Part shown: positions 1 to 6,063 of the stretch, piece after piece
Numbering within the stretch: the first letter of the stretch is position 1
Layout of the letters: each line of letters opens with the position of its first letter
Source of the DNA: Clostridiales bacterium
GTDB taxonomy: Bacteria > Bacillota > Clostridia > Christensenellales > Aristaeellaceae
Length of the DNA: 11,910 bases
NCBI GenBank assembly: GCA_004556545.1
Contig: SFGO01000080.1
Location: 1 to 11,910, forward strand
Direction of reading: 5' to 3'
Translations under genes and position numbers: made by a program
Notes under the pieces: model-generated
The model's database searches: none
Told to the model about the DNA's origin: nothing
Seen by the model: only the letters and a program-made list of their open reading frames with translations

Positions 1-194
1 GCGCGCTCGGAGCTCGCCTTTTTCCGCCGTCAAAATGGGCGGGCCTTTTTCCCTCCGCTGCCTATCGCCGCTCTGCTCCCCCGCAGTTGGCGTGGGGCAT
101 ACTTACCCCTTGCGGGTTGGGATGCCTCGGTGCAGCTTGGGGATTTTGCAAGGGAAAAGGTCAGCGCGAAGCCAAATTCACGCTGGCCTTTCTT

Positions 195-295
195 GCGAGC
201 CATGAGGCCTGTCGCCGAATGGCGGTCTATGCCATACAAGCAGCAGGGAGCCGCGTCAGACCCGCGAGCCGCGAGGCCTGTCGCCGAGCAGCGGT
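195..295. repeat. Diverged direct repeat, two 32-base copies
   Basis: The copies at 195-226 and 264-295 share 27 of 32 bases, including an uninterrupted 15-base block reading GAGGCCTGTCGCCGA, and are offset by 69 bases. A third, much weaker resemblance occurs near 307-332. The copies lie in the non-coding block. Function is unknown. Confidence 0.6.
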
Positions 296-331
296 AGCTT
301 CACGGCCAAGCCGCATGTCTCCCGAGCAGCC

Positions 332-352
332 CTGCGCGCCTGTGGCGCGCAG
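332..352. repeat. Perfect 9-bp hairpin, 3-base loop
   Basis: CTGCGCGCC (332-340) pairs perfectly with GGCGCGCAG (344-352) around the loop TGT. No T-run follows on either strand, so it is not a classical terminator. Confidence 0.7.
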
Positions 353-382
353 TCCGGGGTAAAGGGCGGCGAGAGGAAGCGC

Positions 383-414
383 GTGCCCAGTGGGCACAAC
401 CGCCGTAGGCGGTT
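383..414. repeat. Two adjoining perfect hairpins
   Basis: GTGCCC (383-388) pairs with GGGCAC (392-397) around AGT. Directly abutting it, AACCGCC (398-404) pairs with GGCGGTT (408-414) around GTA. They lie 16-47 bases beyond the stop codon of the minus-strand binding-protein gene. They could slow RNA decay or weakly end its transcript, but neither has a T-tract. Tandem small hairpins with 3-base loops are typical of dispersed REP-like intergenic repeats. Confidence 0.65.
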
Positions 415-429
415 AGCGACCGGCAGCCG

Positions 430-1269
430 TCAACCGAAACGAGGATTTGACACGGCAGTGTAGTCGGGTACGACGGTGATGTCGGAGCCGAACCACTTTT
501 CGGAGATGGCGGCCAGCGAACCGTCGGCCTTCATTTCCTTGAGGATGTCCTGTACCTTGTCCCGAAGGGCCAGATCGTCCTTGCGGAAGCCGATGCCGTA
601 GTTGTCGTCTTCCAGCGCGAAAGCGGCCTTCAGGTTTTCGGCGCCCATGGAGTTGATGCGGAAGTCGCCCACGACCAGATCCATGATGACCGCATCCACG
701 CCGCCCTGCTGCAGATCCATCAGCGCGGTCAGGTAGTCTTCAAAGCCAGGCATGTCGGCGAAGGTGGCCTTTACGTCGGCGTAGTCATCGCTGAGGAGAA
801 GCTCTTCGGCATAGCTGCTGTTCTGCACGGCCACGCTCTTGCCGGCCAGATCGGCCAGAGAGGCAATCTCCGCGTCATCCTTGGTGTAGCAGACGATCTG
901 GTTGTTCAGGTAGGGGAAGGTCATGGCCATGCTTTCCTCCCGCTCGGGGGTGATGGACATGCCGTTCCAGATGCAGTCGATGTTGCCGGAGGAAAGCTCC
1001 AGATCCTTGGCTTCCCAGCTGATGGGCTGCGCGATGAACTCTACGCCCAGCTTTTCGGCTACGGCCCGGGCCACGTCAATGTCGAAACCGACGATGTCGT
1101 TGTTTTCGTCGCGGTAGCCCATGGGCGGGAAGCTGTCGTCCAGACCGATAATAAAGGTGCCTTTGTCCAGAATAGCCTGTAGAGAATTGTCCTCAGCCAG
1201 CGCGGCGGAAAGGGTCAGGGTCATTGCCAGAGCCAGCAGGGCGGCAAAAAATTTCTTCAACAGCATCAT
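430..1269 (-). CDS. Extracellular amino-acid-binding protein of an ABC importer (SBP_bac_3 family)
   Basis: This 279-residue protein should capture a polar amino acid outside the membrane and deliver it to an ABC permease. Residues 1-25 form a signal peptide: KK, then a Leu/Ala-rich core, then a probable signal-peptidase I site after ALA. The mature part has the family-3 fold signatures, including a GLDDSFPPMGY strand-loop near 42-52, GFDIDVARA near 61-69, and ITPER with Arg110, the residue that normally grips the ligand carboxylate. The length is usual for the family. There is no lipobox cysteine, so unlike most Gram-positive binding proteins it should not be lipid-anchored. The first of two adjacent ATG codons is taken as start, 8 bases after GGAG. 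A consensus promoter lies upstream. No permease or ATPase gene is visible; partners are presumably elsewhere. The exact substrate cannot be told. Confidence 0.93.
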   Translation of the reverse strand: MMLLKKFFAALLALAMTLTLSAALAEDNSLQAILDKGTFIIGLDDSFPPMGYRDENNDIVGFDIDVARAVAEKLGVEFIAQPISWEAKDLELSSGNIDCIWNGMSITPEREESMAMTFPYLNNQIVCYTKDDAEIASLADLAGKSVAVQNSSYAEELLLSDDYADVKATFADMPGFEDYLTALMDLQQGGVDAVIMDLVVGDFRINSMGAENLKAAFALEDDNYGIGFRKDDLALRDKVQDILKEMKADGSLAAISEKWFGSDITVVPDYTAVSNPRFG

Positions 1270-1318
1270 CGTTCGTTCTCCTTTCGTCGTTATCGCTTTA
1301 GTGCGTTAACGTGGTGAC

Positions 1319-1347
1319 ATAATAACATGCAAAAGTGCGGCTGTCAA
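1319..1347 (-). promoter_or_regulatory. Sigma-A promoter of the binding-protein gene
   Basis: On the minus strand, TTGACA (1347-1342) is followed after exactly 17 bases by TATTAT (1324-1319). The -35 is a full consensus match. The transcript would begin near 1312 and leave a leader of about 40 bases, which includes the 8-base palindrome CGTTAACG, a possible operator. It points away from the murC promoter. Confidence 0.88.
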
Positions 1348-1403
1348 TCCCTTTTTTGAAAAAAATCCGAAAAGTTTTGAAGGCTGAAATTCTGCTTCGG
1401 CTA

Positions 1404-1433
1404 TTGATACATCGGCCTGTTCCAGCGTATAAT
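1404..1433 (+). promoter_or_regulatory. Sigma-A promoter of the murC operon
   Basis: TTGATA (1404-1409), an 18-base spacer, then the consensus TATAAT (1428-1433). It would give a leader of about 100 bases before murC. The leader contains a short CCGTC/GACGG hairpin, but I see no known riboswitch. Confidence 0.8.
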
Positions 1434-1541
1434 AAACTGTACGCATATGGCGTTTCGGTCAGGCCGAACGAACGATGCAAGCAGCGGGCCGTCTTTCCCC
1501 GGACGGAAGCGGGCCGCAACAGGCGAGGAGAGACACCACCT

Positions 1542-2951
1542 ATGAGCACACCTCATATCCGGGATTATCAGGGAAAGCATATCCACATGATCGGCATCGG
1601 CGGCTCCAGCATGAGCGGCTTGGCCCAGATGCTGCTGGAAAAGGGATACCGGCTGACCGGCTCGGACAATCTGGAAACCTACGCTACCCGGCACCTGCGG
1701 GAGGAACTGCACATTCCCGTGACCATTGGCCACAGGGCGGAAAACGTTCATGGAGCCGATCTGGTGGTCTATACCGTGGCCATCCTGCCCGACAACCCGG
1801 AGCGGGTGGAAACGGAGCGGCTCGGCATTCCCTCCATCGAACGGGCCACGCTGCTGGGCCAGCTGATGGAAGGTTATGAAACCGCTATCGGCGTGTGCGG
1901 AACCCACGGCAAGACCTCCACCACGTCCATGCTCAGTCAGGTGCTGATGGAGTGCGGCAAGGATCCTACCATTCATATCGGCGGCAATCTGGACTTCATC
2001 GGCGGAAGCACCCGCATCGGCAAAAGCCATACTTTTCTGGCCGAGGCCTGCGAGTTCAACGCCAGCTTCCTGCACCTGCGGCCCACGGTGGCGGTGGTGA
2101 CGAATATCGAGGAAGATCATCTGGATTTTTATAAGGATATTGACGATATCCAGCAGACCTTCGGCAAGTTTCTGGCCCTGCTGCCGGAGAAGGACGGTCT
2201 GGCCGTCGGCAACGGCGACGATCCCCGGGTGGTGGAAGAGCTGGAAAAGCTCCGCTGCCGTCATTACACCTTCGGCTTCGGCGAAGGCTGCGATTACCGG
2301 CCTGCCAACCTGCTCTACAGCGAGTTGGGCTGCGGGGAATACGATCTGTCCTTCCGCGACGAAGAACTGGGCCATGTTAAGCTGAAGGTGGCCGGTTTCT
2401 TCCAGGTGGCCAATTCGCTGGCGGCGCTGGGCTGCGCTCATCAGCTGGGGGCGGATATGGCGGTCGCCTGCCAGGCGCTGGACGAATTTGCAGGCGCTCA
2501 CCGCCGTTTTGAGCTGACCGGCGTGGTAGAGGGCGTGAAGCTGTATCACGATTACGGCCACAATCCCACGGAAATGCGCAACGCCCTGAGCGTAGCGGCC
2601 ATGCAACCCCACAACCGCCTCTGGGCAGTGATGCAGCCGCACACCTACAGCCGGGTCAAACGGCTGTTCAAGGATTATCTCACCTGCACCAAAGCCGCCG
2701 ACATCACCTTGGTGACGGACATCTATGCCGCCCGGGAGAAGGATCCCGGCGACATCAAAGCGGAGATGGTCGTGGAAGGTATGCGGGAAAACGGCGTGAA
2801 CGCCATTCACACCCCCACCTTTGACGATACGGAAAAATACCTGCGGGAGCATTGGCAGCCGGGCGATCTGGTGCTGACCATGGGCTGCGGCAACATCAAT
2901 CAGCTCAACGATCAGATTGCCGAGCACGAAAAGGCCAAAGAAAAGAAATAA
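1542..2951 (+). CDS. murC: UDP-N-acetylmuramate--L-alanine ligase MurC
   Basis: A cytoplasmic Mur ligase that joins L-alanine to UDP-MurNAc using ATP, starting the peptide stem of peptidoglycan. The 469-residue length is normal. In order: the Gly-rich nucleotide-sugar loop GIGGSSMSG (18-26), the ATP P-loop GTHGKTST (120-127), EACEFNASF (168-176), TNIEEDHLD (187-195), GAHRRFE near 318-324, and HDYGHNPTE (336-344) in the C-terminal domain. SSMSG replaces the commoner IGMSG, and EACEF replaces EADES, a variant I associate with Clostridia. The ATG at 1542 is chosen because the Mur fold begins right after it and GAGGAG lies about 11 bases upstream; the frame is open further upstream, but that part has no family similarity. 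The ABC-F gene follows after 12 bases, so the two are probably cotranscribed. Confidence 0.96.
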   Translation: MSTPHIRDYQGKHIHMIGIGGSSMSGLAQMLLEKGYRLTGSDNLETYATRHLREELHIPVTIGHRAENVHGADLVVYTVAILPDNPERVETERLGIPSIERATLLGQLMEGYETAIGVCGTHGKTSTTSMLSQVLMECGKDPTIHIGGNLDFIGGSTRIGKSHTFLAEACEFNASFLHLRPTVAVVTNIEEDHLDFYKDIDDIQQTFGKFLALLPEKDGLAVGNGDDPRVVEELEKLRCRHYTFGFGEGCDYRPANLLYSELGCGEYDLSFRDEELGHVKLKVAGFFQVANSLAALGCAHQLGADMAVACQALDEFAGAHRRFELTGVVEGVKLYHDYGHNPTEMRNALSVAAMQPHNRLWAVMQPHTYSRVKRLFKDYLTCTKAADITLVTDIYAAREKDPGDIKAEMVVEGMRENGVNAIHTPTFDDTEKYLREHWQPGDLVLTMGCGNINQLNDQIAEHEKAKEKK

Positions 2952-2963
2952 AGGGGAAAAGAA

Positions 2964-4565
2964 ATGCTTCAGTTAAACGACATCAGCCTTCAGTTTGCGG
3001 GGGACCTTCTGTACAAGCACGTGGATCTGCTCTTCCAGCCGGATCACTGCTACGGCATTATCGGAGCCAACGGCGCGGGCAAATCCACCCTGCTCCGGAT
3101 CATCTCCGGCGAGCTGTCCCCCACCACCGGCACCGTGACCATCCAGAAGGAAGACCGCATGTCCGTGCTGGAACAGAACCACTTCAAGTATGACGAGTAT
3201 TCCGTGATGGATACGGTCATCATGGGCAACCGGCGGCTGTACGACATCATGAAGGAAAAAGACGCGCTCTATATGAAGCCGGACTTCAGCGACGAGGACG
3301 GCGAGCGGGCCGCAGTGCTGGAAGGCGAATTTGCCGAGATGAACGGCTGGGATGCGGAGACCGAAGCGGCGCAGCTGCTCAACGGCATCGGCATTCCCAC
3401 GGAGCTGCATCAGGCGCAGATGAGCACGCTGGACGGCCGCCAGAAGGTGAAAGTCCTGCTGGCGCAGGCCCTGTTCGGCCATCCGTCCATCATTCTTTTG
3501 GACGAGCCCACCAACGGTCTGGACGTGGAAAGCACGGAATGGCTGGAAGATTTTCTGGTGGACTGCAGCGCCATCGTGATCGTGGTCAGCCACGACCGTC
3601 ATTTCCTCAACGCGGTCTGCACCAACATCGTGGACGTGGATCACGAGACCTGCAAAATGTACGCGGGCAACTACGACTTCTGGTATGATTCCAGCCAGCT
3701 GTTCCAGCAGCTGATGCGCCAGCAGAACAAGAAGCGGGAAGAAAAGATCCGCGACCTGCAGGAATTCATCCGCCGTTTTGCCGCCAACAAATCCAAAAGC
3801 CGTCAGGCCACCAGCCGGAAAAAGGTGCTGGACTCCATGCAGATCGAGCAGATGCCCGCCTCCAGCCGGAAGTATCCCTTCGTGGGCTTCGAGCCGGAGC
3901 GGGAAGCAGGCAAGGACATCCTGACGGTGGAGAACCTGTCCAAGACCGTCGACGGCGTGAAGGTGCTGGACAACGTGACCTTCACCGTGCGCAAAGGCGA
4001 CAAGATCGCCTTTGTGGGCGATAACGAGGCGGGCGCGACGGCGTTGTTCCGGATCCTGGTGGGGGAGATCGAGCCGGACGAAGGCAGCTTCAAGTGGGGC
4101 GTGACCATCAGCCAGAGCTATTTCCCCAAGGATAATACCGCCTATTTCGAAAATTTCGACGGCAGCCTGATCGACTGGCTGCGGCAGTATTCCGCCGACC
4201 AGACCGAAACCTATCTGCGGGGCTTTCTGGGCCGGATGCTGTTCAGCGGCGACGAGGTATACAAGCCCGCCAAGGTGCTCTCTGGCGGTGAAAAGGTGCG
4301 TTGCATGCTCAGCCGCCTGATGATGAGCAAGGCCAACGCGCTCATTCTGGATCAGCCCACCGACCATCTGGATCTGGAAAGCATCACGGCGCTGTCCAAC
4401 GGCCTGCAGGCCTATCCGGGCAACCTGTTCTTCGCCAGCCACGATCATCAGTTCATCGATGAGATCGCCAACCGGATCATCGAGTTCCCGCTGGGCAAGG
4501 AAGGCTGTCTGGACTATGCAGGCGGCTTCGAGGAATATCTGGAATGGAAGAGAAGCCGGGTATGA
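2964..4565 (+). CDS. ABC-F family ATPase, YkpA/YbiT type, with a degenerate second site
   Basis: A 533-residue soluble protein with two ABC domains and no membrane segments. ABC-F proteins act on the ribosome, but the role of this subtype is uncertain. Domain 1 has an intact Walker A (GANGAGKS, 34-41), Walker B LLDEPTN (178-184) and H-switch SHDRHF (209-214); its signature is LDGRQ (156-160), not LSGGQ. A charged helical linker spans about 245-300. Domain 2 has an intact signature LSGGE (439-443), but its Walker A reads GDNEAGAT (352-359), with Ala358 for the lysine, and its Walker B reads LDQPTDHLD (462-470), with Gln464 for the catalytic glutamate. So site I is complete and site II is degenerate on both faces. 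The ATG follows AAAGGGGAAAAGAA. The stop overlaps the next start as ATGA. It is not an obvious antibiotic-resistance ABC-F. Confidence 0.92.
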   Translation: MLQLNDISLQFAGDLLYKHVDLLFQPDHCYGIIGANGAGKSTLLRIISGELSPTTGTVTIQKEDRMSVLEQNHFKYDEYSVMDTVIMGNRRLYDIMKEKDALYMKPDFSDEDGERAAVLEGEFAEMNGWDAETEAAQLLNGIGIPTELHQAQMSTLDGRQKVKVLLAQALFGHPSIILLDEPTNGLDVESTEWLEDFLVDCSAIVIVVSHDRHFLNAVCTNIVDVDHETCKMYAGNYDFWYDSSQLFQQLMRQQNKKREEKIRDLQEFIRRFAANKSKSRQATSRKKVLDSMQIEQMPASSRKYPFVGFEPEREAGKDILTVENLSKTVDGVKVLDNVTFTVRKGDKIAFVGDNEAGATALFRILVGEIEPDEGSFKWGVTISQSYFPKDNTAYFENFDGSLIDWLRQYSADQTETYLRGFLGRMLFSGDEVYKPAKVLSGGEKVRCMLSRLMMSKANALILDQPTDHLDLESITALSNGLQAYPGNLFFASHDHQFIDEIANRIIEFPLGKEGCLDYAGGFEEYLEWKRSRV

Positions 4566-4783
4566 TGAAGCTCAAACCGGGCATTTACCGGCACTTTAAG
4601 GGAAACGAATACCGGCTTCTGTATACGGCGAAGCACTCCGAAACGCTGGAAGACATGGTGGTCTATCAGGCATTGTACGACGAACGCGGCATCTGGGTTC
4701 GCCCCGCCGCCATGTGGGCGGAGGAAGTGGAGCGGGACGGCTACCGCGGCCCCCGCTTCCAGTGGGTCCGGGAGGAGGAATGA
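4562..4783 (+). CDS. DUF1653 domain protein
   Basis: A small soluble protein of 73 residues matching the DUF1653 pattern along its whole length: KPGIYRHFKGNEY near the start, then YTAKHSETLE, VVYQALY, a WVRP block and a closing PRFQW. No biochemical function is established that I know of. The start at 4562 overlaps the ABC-F stop (ATGA), which suggests translational coupling and puts the usual family N-terminus at residue 2-3. An in-frame ATG at 4544 would add six residues inside the ABC-F gene and is less likely. Upstream purine-rich GGAAGAGAAG could serve as the ribosome binding site. It is the last gene of the murC operon. No strong terminator follows; only weak stems around 4785-4830 are seen. 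Confidence 0.85.
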   Translation: MMKLKPGIYRHFKGNEYRLLYTAKHSETLEDMVVYQALYDERGIWVRPAAMWAEEVERDGYRGPRFQWVREEE

Positions 4784-4863
4784 AGGGTCGGGATCCAACC
4801 CTCCGCCCCATCCATTTGACGGGTTGTTTTCCCCTCAAAATCACTTTTTTCCCGGAAAAAGCC

Positions 4864-4892
4864 TTGACACAGGCCAACGCCTTTGATACAAT
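4864..4892 (+). promoter_or_regulatory. Sigma-A promoter of rplM-rpsI
   Basis: TTGACA (4864-4869), a 17-base spacer and TACAAT (4887-4892). It is preceded by an A/T-rich tract with runs of T and A, which could act as an UP-like element. Transcription would begin near 4899 and give a leader of about 105 bases. Confidence 0.88.
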
Positions 4893-4942
4893 GATTTTTG
4901 GCATCAATAGACTCCGTTAGCCCCGGATTCTGATTGACACTA

Positions 4943-4969
4943 GCGCCGTTTGCTGACCATCAAACGCGC
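4943..4969 (+). promoter_or_regulatory. Leader hairpin before rplM, candidate L13 autoregulatory leader
   Basis: CGTTTG (4947-4952) pairs with CAAACG (4961-4966), and GCG/CGC extends the stem past a bulged C at 4946, with the 8-base loop CTGACCAT. Many Firmicutes carry a structured leader before rplM that binds a ribosomal protein and represses the operon. Position and size fit that class, but I cannot confirm a match to the known consensus. Confidence 0.45.
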
Positions 4970-4990
4970 ACCCCTACTCACACACTCCGA

Positions 4991-5007
4991 AGGAGGAAAT
5001 TACCTTG
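4991..5007 (+). promoter_or_regulatory. Strong ribosome binding site that sets a TTG start for rplM
   Basis: AGGAGG (4991-4996) sits 8 bases before TTG at 5005. The next in-frame ATG (5017) would cut off residues conserved in L13, so TTG is the likely start. A poor start codon with an excellent Shine-Dalgarno is a common arrangement for controlled translation. Confidence 0.8.
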
Positions 5008-5436
5008 AATACCTACATGGCCAAAGCCGCGGACGTGCAGCGCAAATGGTACGTCGTGGACGCGGAGGGCGTTGTGCTGGGCCGTCTGGCCAGCCAGGTC
5101 GCCGCGATTCTCCGCGGAAAGAACAAGCCTGTCTATACCCCTCATGTTGATACCGGCGATTATGTGATCATCCTCAACGCGGACAAAGTTGTGCTGACCG
5201 GCAAGAAGCTGGATCAGAAGGTGTACTATCATCACAGCGGATACACCGGCGGCCTGAAGGAGACGGTCTATCGTCACCTGATGGAAGAAAAGCCCGAATT
5301 CGCCGTGAAGCGCGCGATCGTCGGCATGCTGCCCAAGGGACCTCTGGGCCGCAAGATGGCGAAGAAACTGAAGGTTTATGCCGGAACCGAGCATGAGCAT
5401 GCCGCTCAGCAGCCCGAAGTTCTGGTGATCAAATAA
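5005..5436 (+). CDS. rplM: Ribosomal protein L13 (uL13)
   Basis: A 143-residue large-subunit protein, full length for the family. It begins MNTYMAKAADVQRKWYVVD, followed by LGRLAS near residues 25-30, a YTPHVD segment near 44-49, and the GPLGRKMAKKLKVY block near the C-terminus. All are classic L13 features, and the protein binds 23S rRNA early in assembly. It starts with TTG, positioned by AGGAGG. It shares a transcript with rpsI, which follows 23 bases later, the conserved rplM-rpsI pairing. A consensus promoter and a hairpin-bearing leader precede it, so feedback control by a ribosomal protein is plausible. Confidence 0.97.
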   Translation: MNTYMAKAADVQRKWYVVDAEGVVLGRLASQVAAILRGKNKPVYTPHVDTGDYVIILNADKVVLTGKKLDQKVYYHHSGYTGGLKETVYRHLMEEKPEFAVKRAIVGMLPKGPLGRKMAKKLKVYAGTEHEHAAQQPEVLVIK

Positions 5437-5459
5437 GGACACGGAAGGAGCGAATCAAA

Positions 5460-5852
5460 ATGGCGAAGGTAGAATATAGTGCCGTTGGCCGTCGTAAGAA
5501 GGCTATTGCCCGTGTCCGTCTGGTCGCTGGCGACGGTAAAATCGTGATCAACAAGCGTGATCTGGATAATTACTTTGGTTTGGAAACCCTGAAGATGACC
5601 GTGCGTCAGCCCTTGGAAGTGACCAAGGCTGGCGGTGACATGGACATTCTGGTGACTGTGACCGGCGGCGGCCTGACTGGTCAGGCTGGCGCGATCCGTC
5701 ACGGCATCAGCCGCGCTCTCATCAAGAGCAACCCCGAACTCCGGGATGCCCTGAAGAAGGCCGGTTTCCTGACCCGCGATCCTCGTATGAAGGAACGTAA
5801 GAAGTACGGCCTGAAGGCTGCCCGTCGTGCGCCTCAGTTCTCCAAGCGCTGA
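5460..5852 (+). CDS. rpsI: Ribosomal protein S9 (uS9)
   Basis: A 130-residue small-subunit protein, full length. It opens with the GRRKKAIARVRL block, has the Gly-rich GGGLTGQAGAIRHG loop in the middle, and ends with the basic tail QFSKR that reaches toward P-site tRNA. GGAAGGAG lies 9 bases before the ATG. It is the second gene of the rplM operon and ends 27 bases before a strong terminator. Its 3' end is intact. The 3' end of rpsI is a known integration target for mobile elements with tyrosine integrases in Firmicutes, and here such an integrase gene lies about 200 bases downstream, pointing toward rpsI. Confidence 0.97.
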   Translation: MAKVEYSAVGRRKKAIARVRLVAGDGKIVINKRDLDNYFGLETLKMTVRQPLEVTKAGGDMDILVTVTGGGLTGQAGAIRHGISRALIKSNPELRDALKKAGFLTRDPRMKERKKYGLKAARRAPQFSKR

Positions 5853-5878
5853 GAACCCGTACAAATCAAGGCTTTCCG

Positions 5879-5917
5879 ACCCATGGCTGCCCAATCAGCC
5901 ATGGGTTTTCTCTTTTA
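5879..5917 (+). terminator. Intrinsic terminator of the rplM-rpsI operon
   Basis: CCCATGGCTG (5880-5889) pairs perfectly with CAGCCATGGG (5896-5905) around a 6-base loop, followed by TTTTCTCTTTT. This is a strong rho-independent terminator. It would also shield the mobile genes from ribosomal transcription. Confidence 0.93.
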
Positions 5918-6063
5918 TGCAGTCAGTTCCCTGCAAAGGATGCTGCTGTGTTAAGGGAGCGGAAAGCCTTGTTTCATCGGCACTTCATGAATTTTTCAGC
6001 CTTGAAATCCGTGCAAAATCGTGTGTCCGTCCGTCTGCATATGATTGCAACTTTATGCAGTCA
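5914..6063. repeat. 12-bp direct repeat TTTATGCAGTCA
   Basis: Identical copies lie at 5914-5925, inside the T-rich tail of the rpsI terminator, and at 6052-6063, overlapping the integrase stop codon. They are 138 bases apart and bracket the gap between chromosome and integrase gene. They may be integrase arm sites or one attachment half-site plus a copy. No third copy is seen at the right of the window. Confidence 0.5.
6012..6025 (+). repeat. TGCAAAATCGTGTG, left copy of a motif found at both ends of the element
   Basis: This 14-mer differs at one base from 11671-11684 (same orientation). It also resembles the minus-strand reading of 11566-11581, apart from a 2-base TA insertion there. It lies between rpsI and the integrase gene. 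It could be a recombination site or a decayed relative of the nick region. A lone 14-mer with one mismatch can arise by chance in 12 kb. Confidence 0.35.

Larger units (their letters stand above)
1..429. other. Non-coding, hairpin-rich GC-rich region
   Basis: No gene here is supported. Open frames exist on both strands, but they overlap each other, have no ribosome binding site and have low-complexity Arg/Ala/Ser-rich products. The stretch is rich in short perfect inverted repeats with 3-base loops (332-352, 383-397, 398-414) and carries one diverged direct repeat (195-226 and 264-295). It lies downstream of the 3' end of the minus-strand binding-protein gene, so part of it may be that gene's 3' untranslated region. 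I see no T-tract that would make any of the hairpins a clear terminator for that gene. It resembles a dispersed intergenic repeat cluster more than a degraded gene, but this is inference. Confidence 0.6.

Noticed and set aside
87..362. Possible 91-residue plus-strand protein in the left non-coding block
   Set aside because: The product is low in complexity, spans the direct repeats and hairpins, lacks a Shine-Dalgarno and is mirrored by an equally open minus-strand frame.
1401..2927. Long minus-strand ORF opposite murC (and a similar one opposite the ABC-F gene, 2973-4448)
   Set aside because: These are antisense shadows of GC-rich coding sequence. The products are His/Val/Gln-rich with no family signature, and the plus-strand genes are certain.
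5823..5852. rpsI 3' end as the attL core, with attR inside the window
   Set aside because: I found no copy of the rpsI 3' sequence between 11411 and 11910. If rpsI is the target, attR must lie further right; the terminator between rpsI and int also leaves open insertion just downstream.
5938..5946. GGATGCTGC shared with 11692-11700 as a possible attachment core
   Set aside because: A 9-base match is expected by chance between segments of this size and does not extend.
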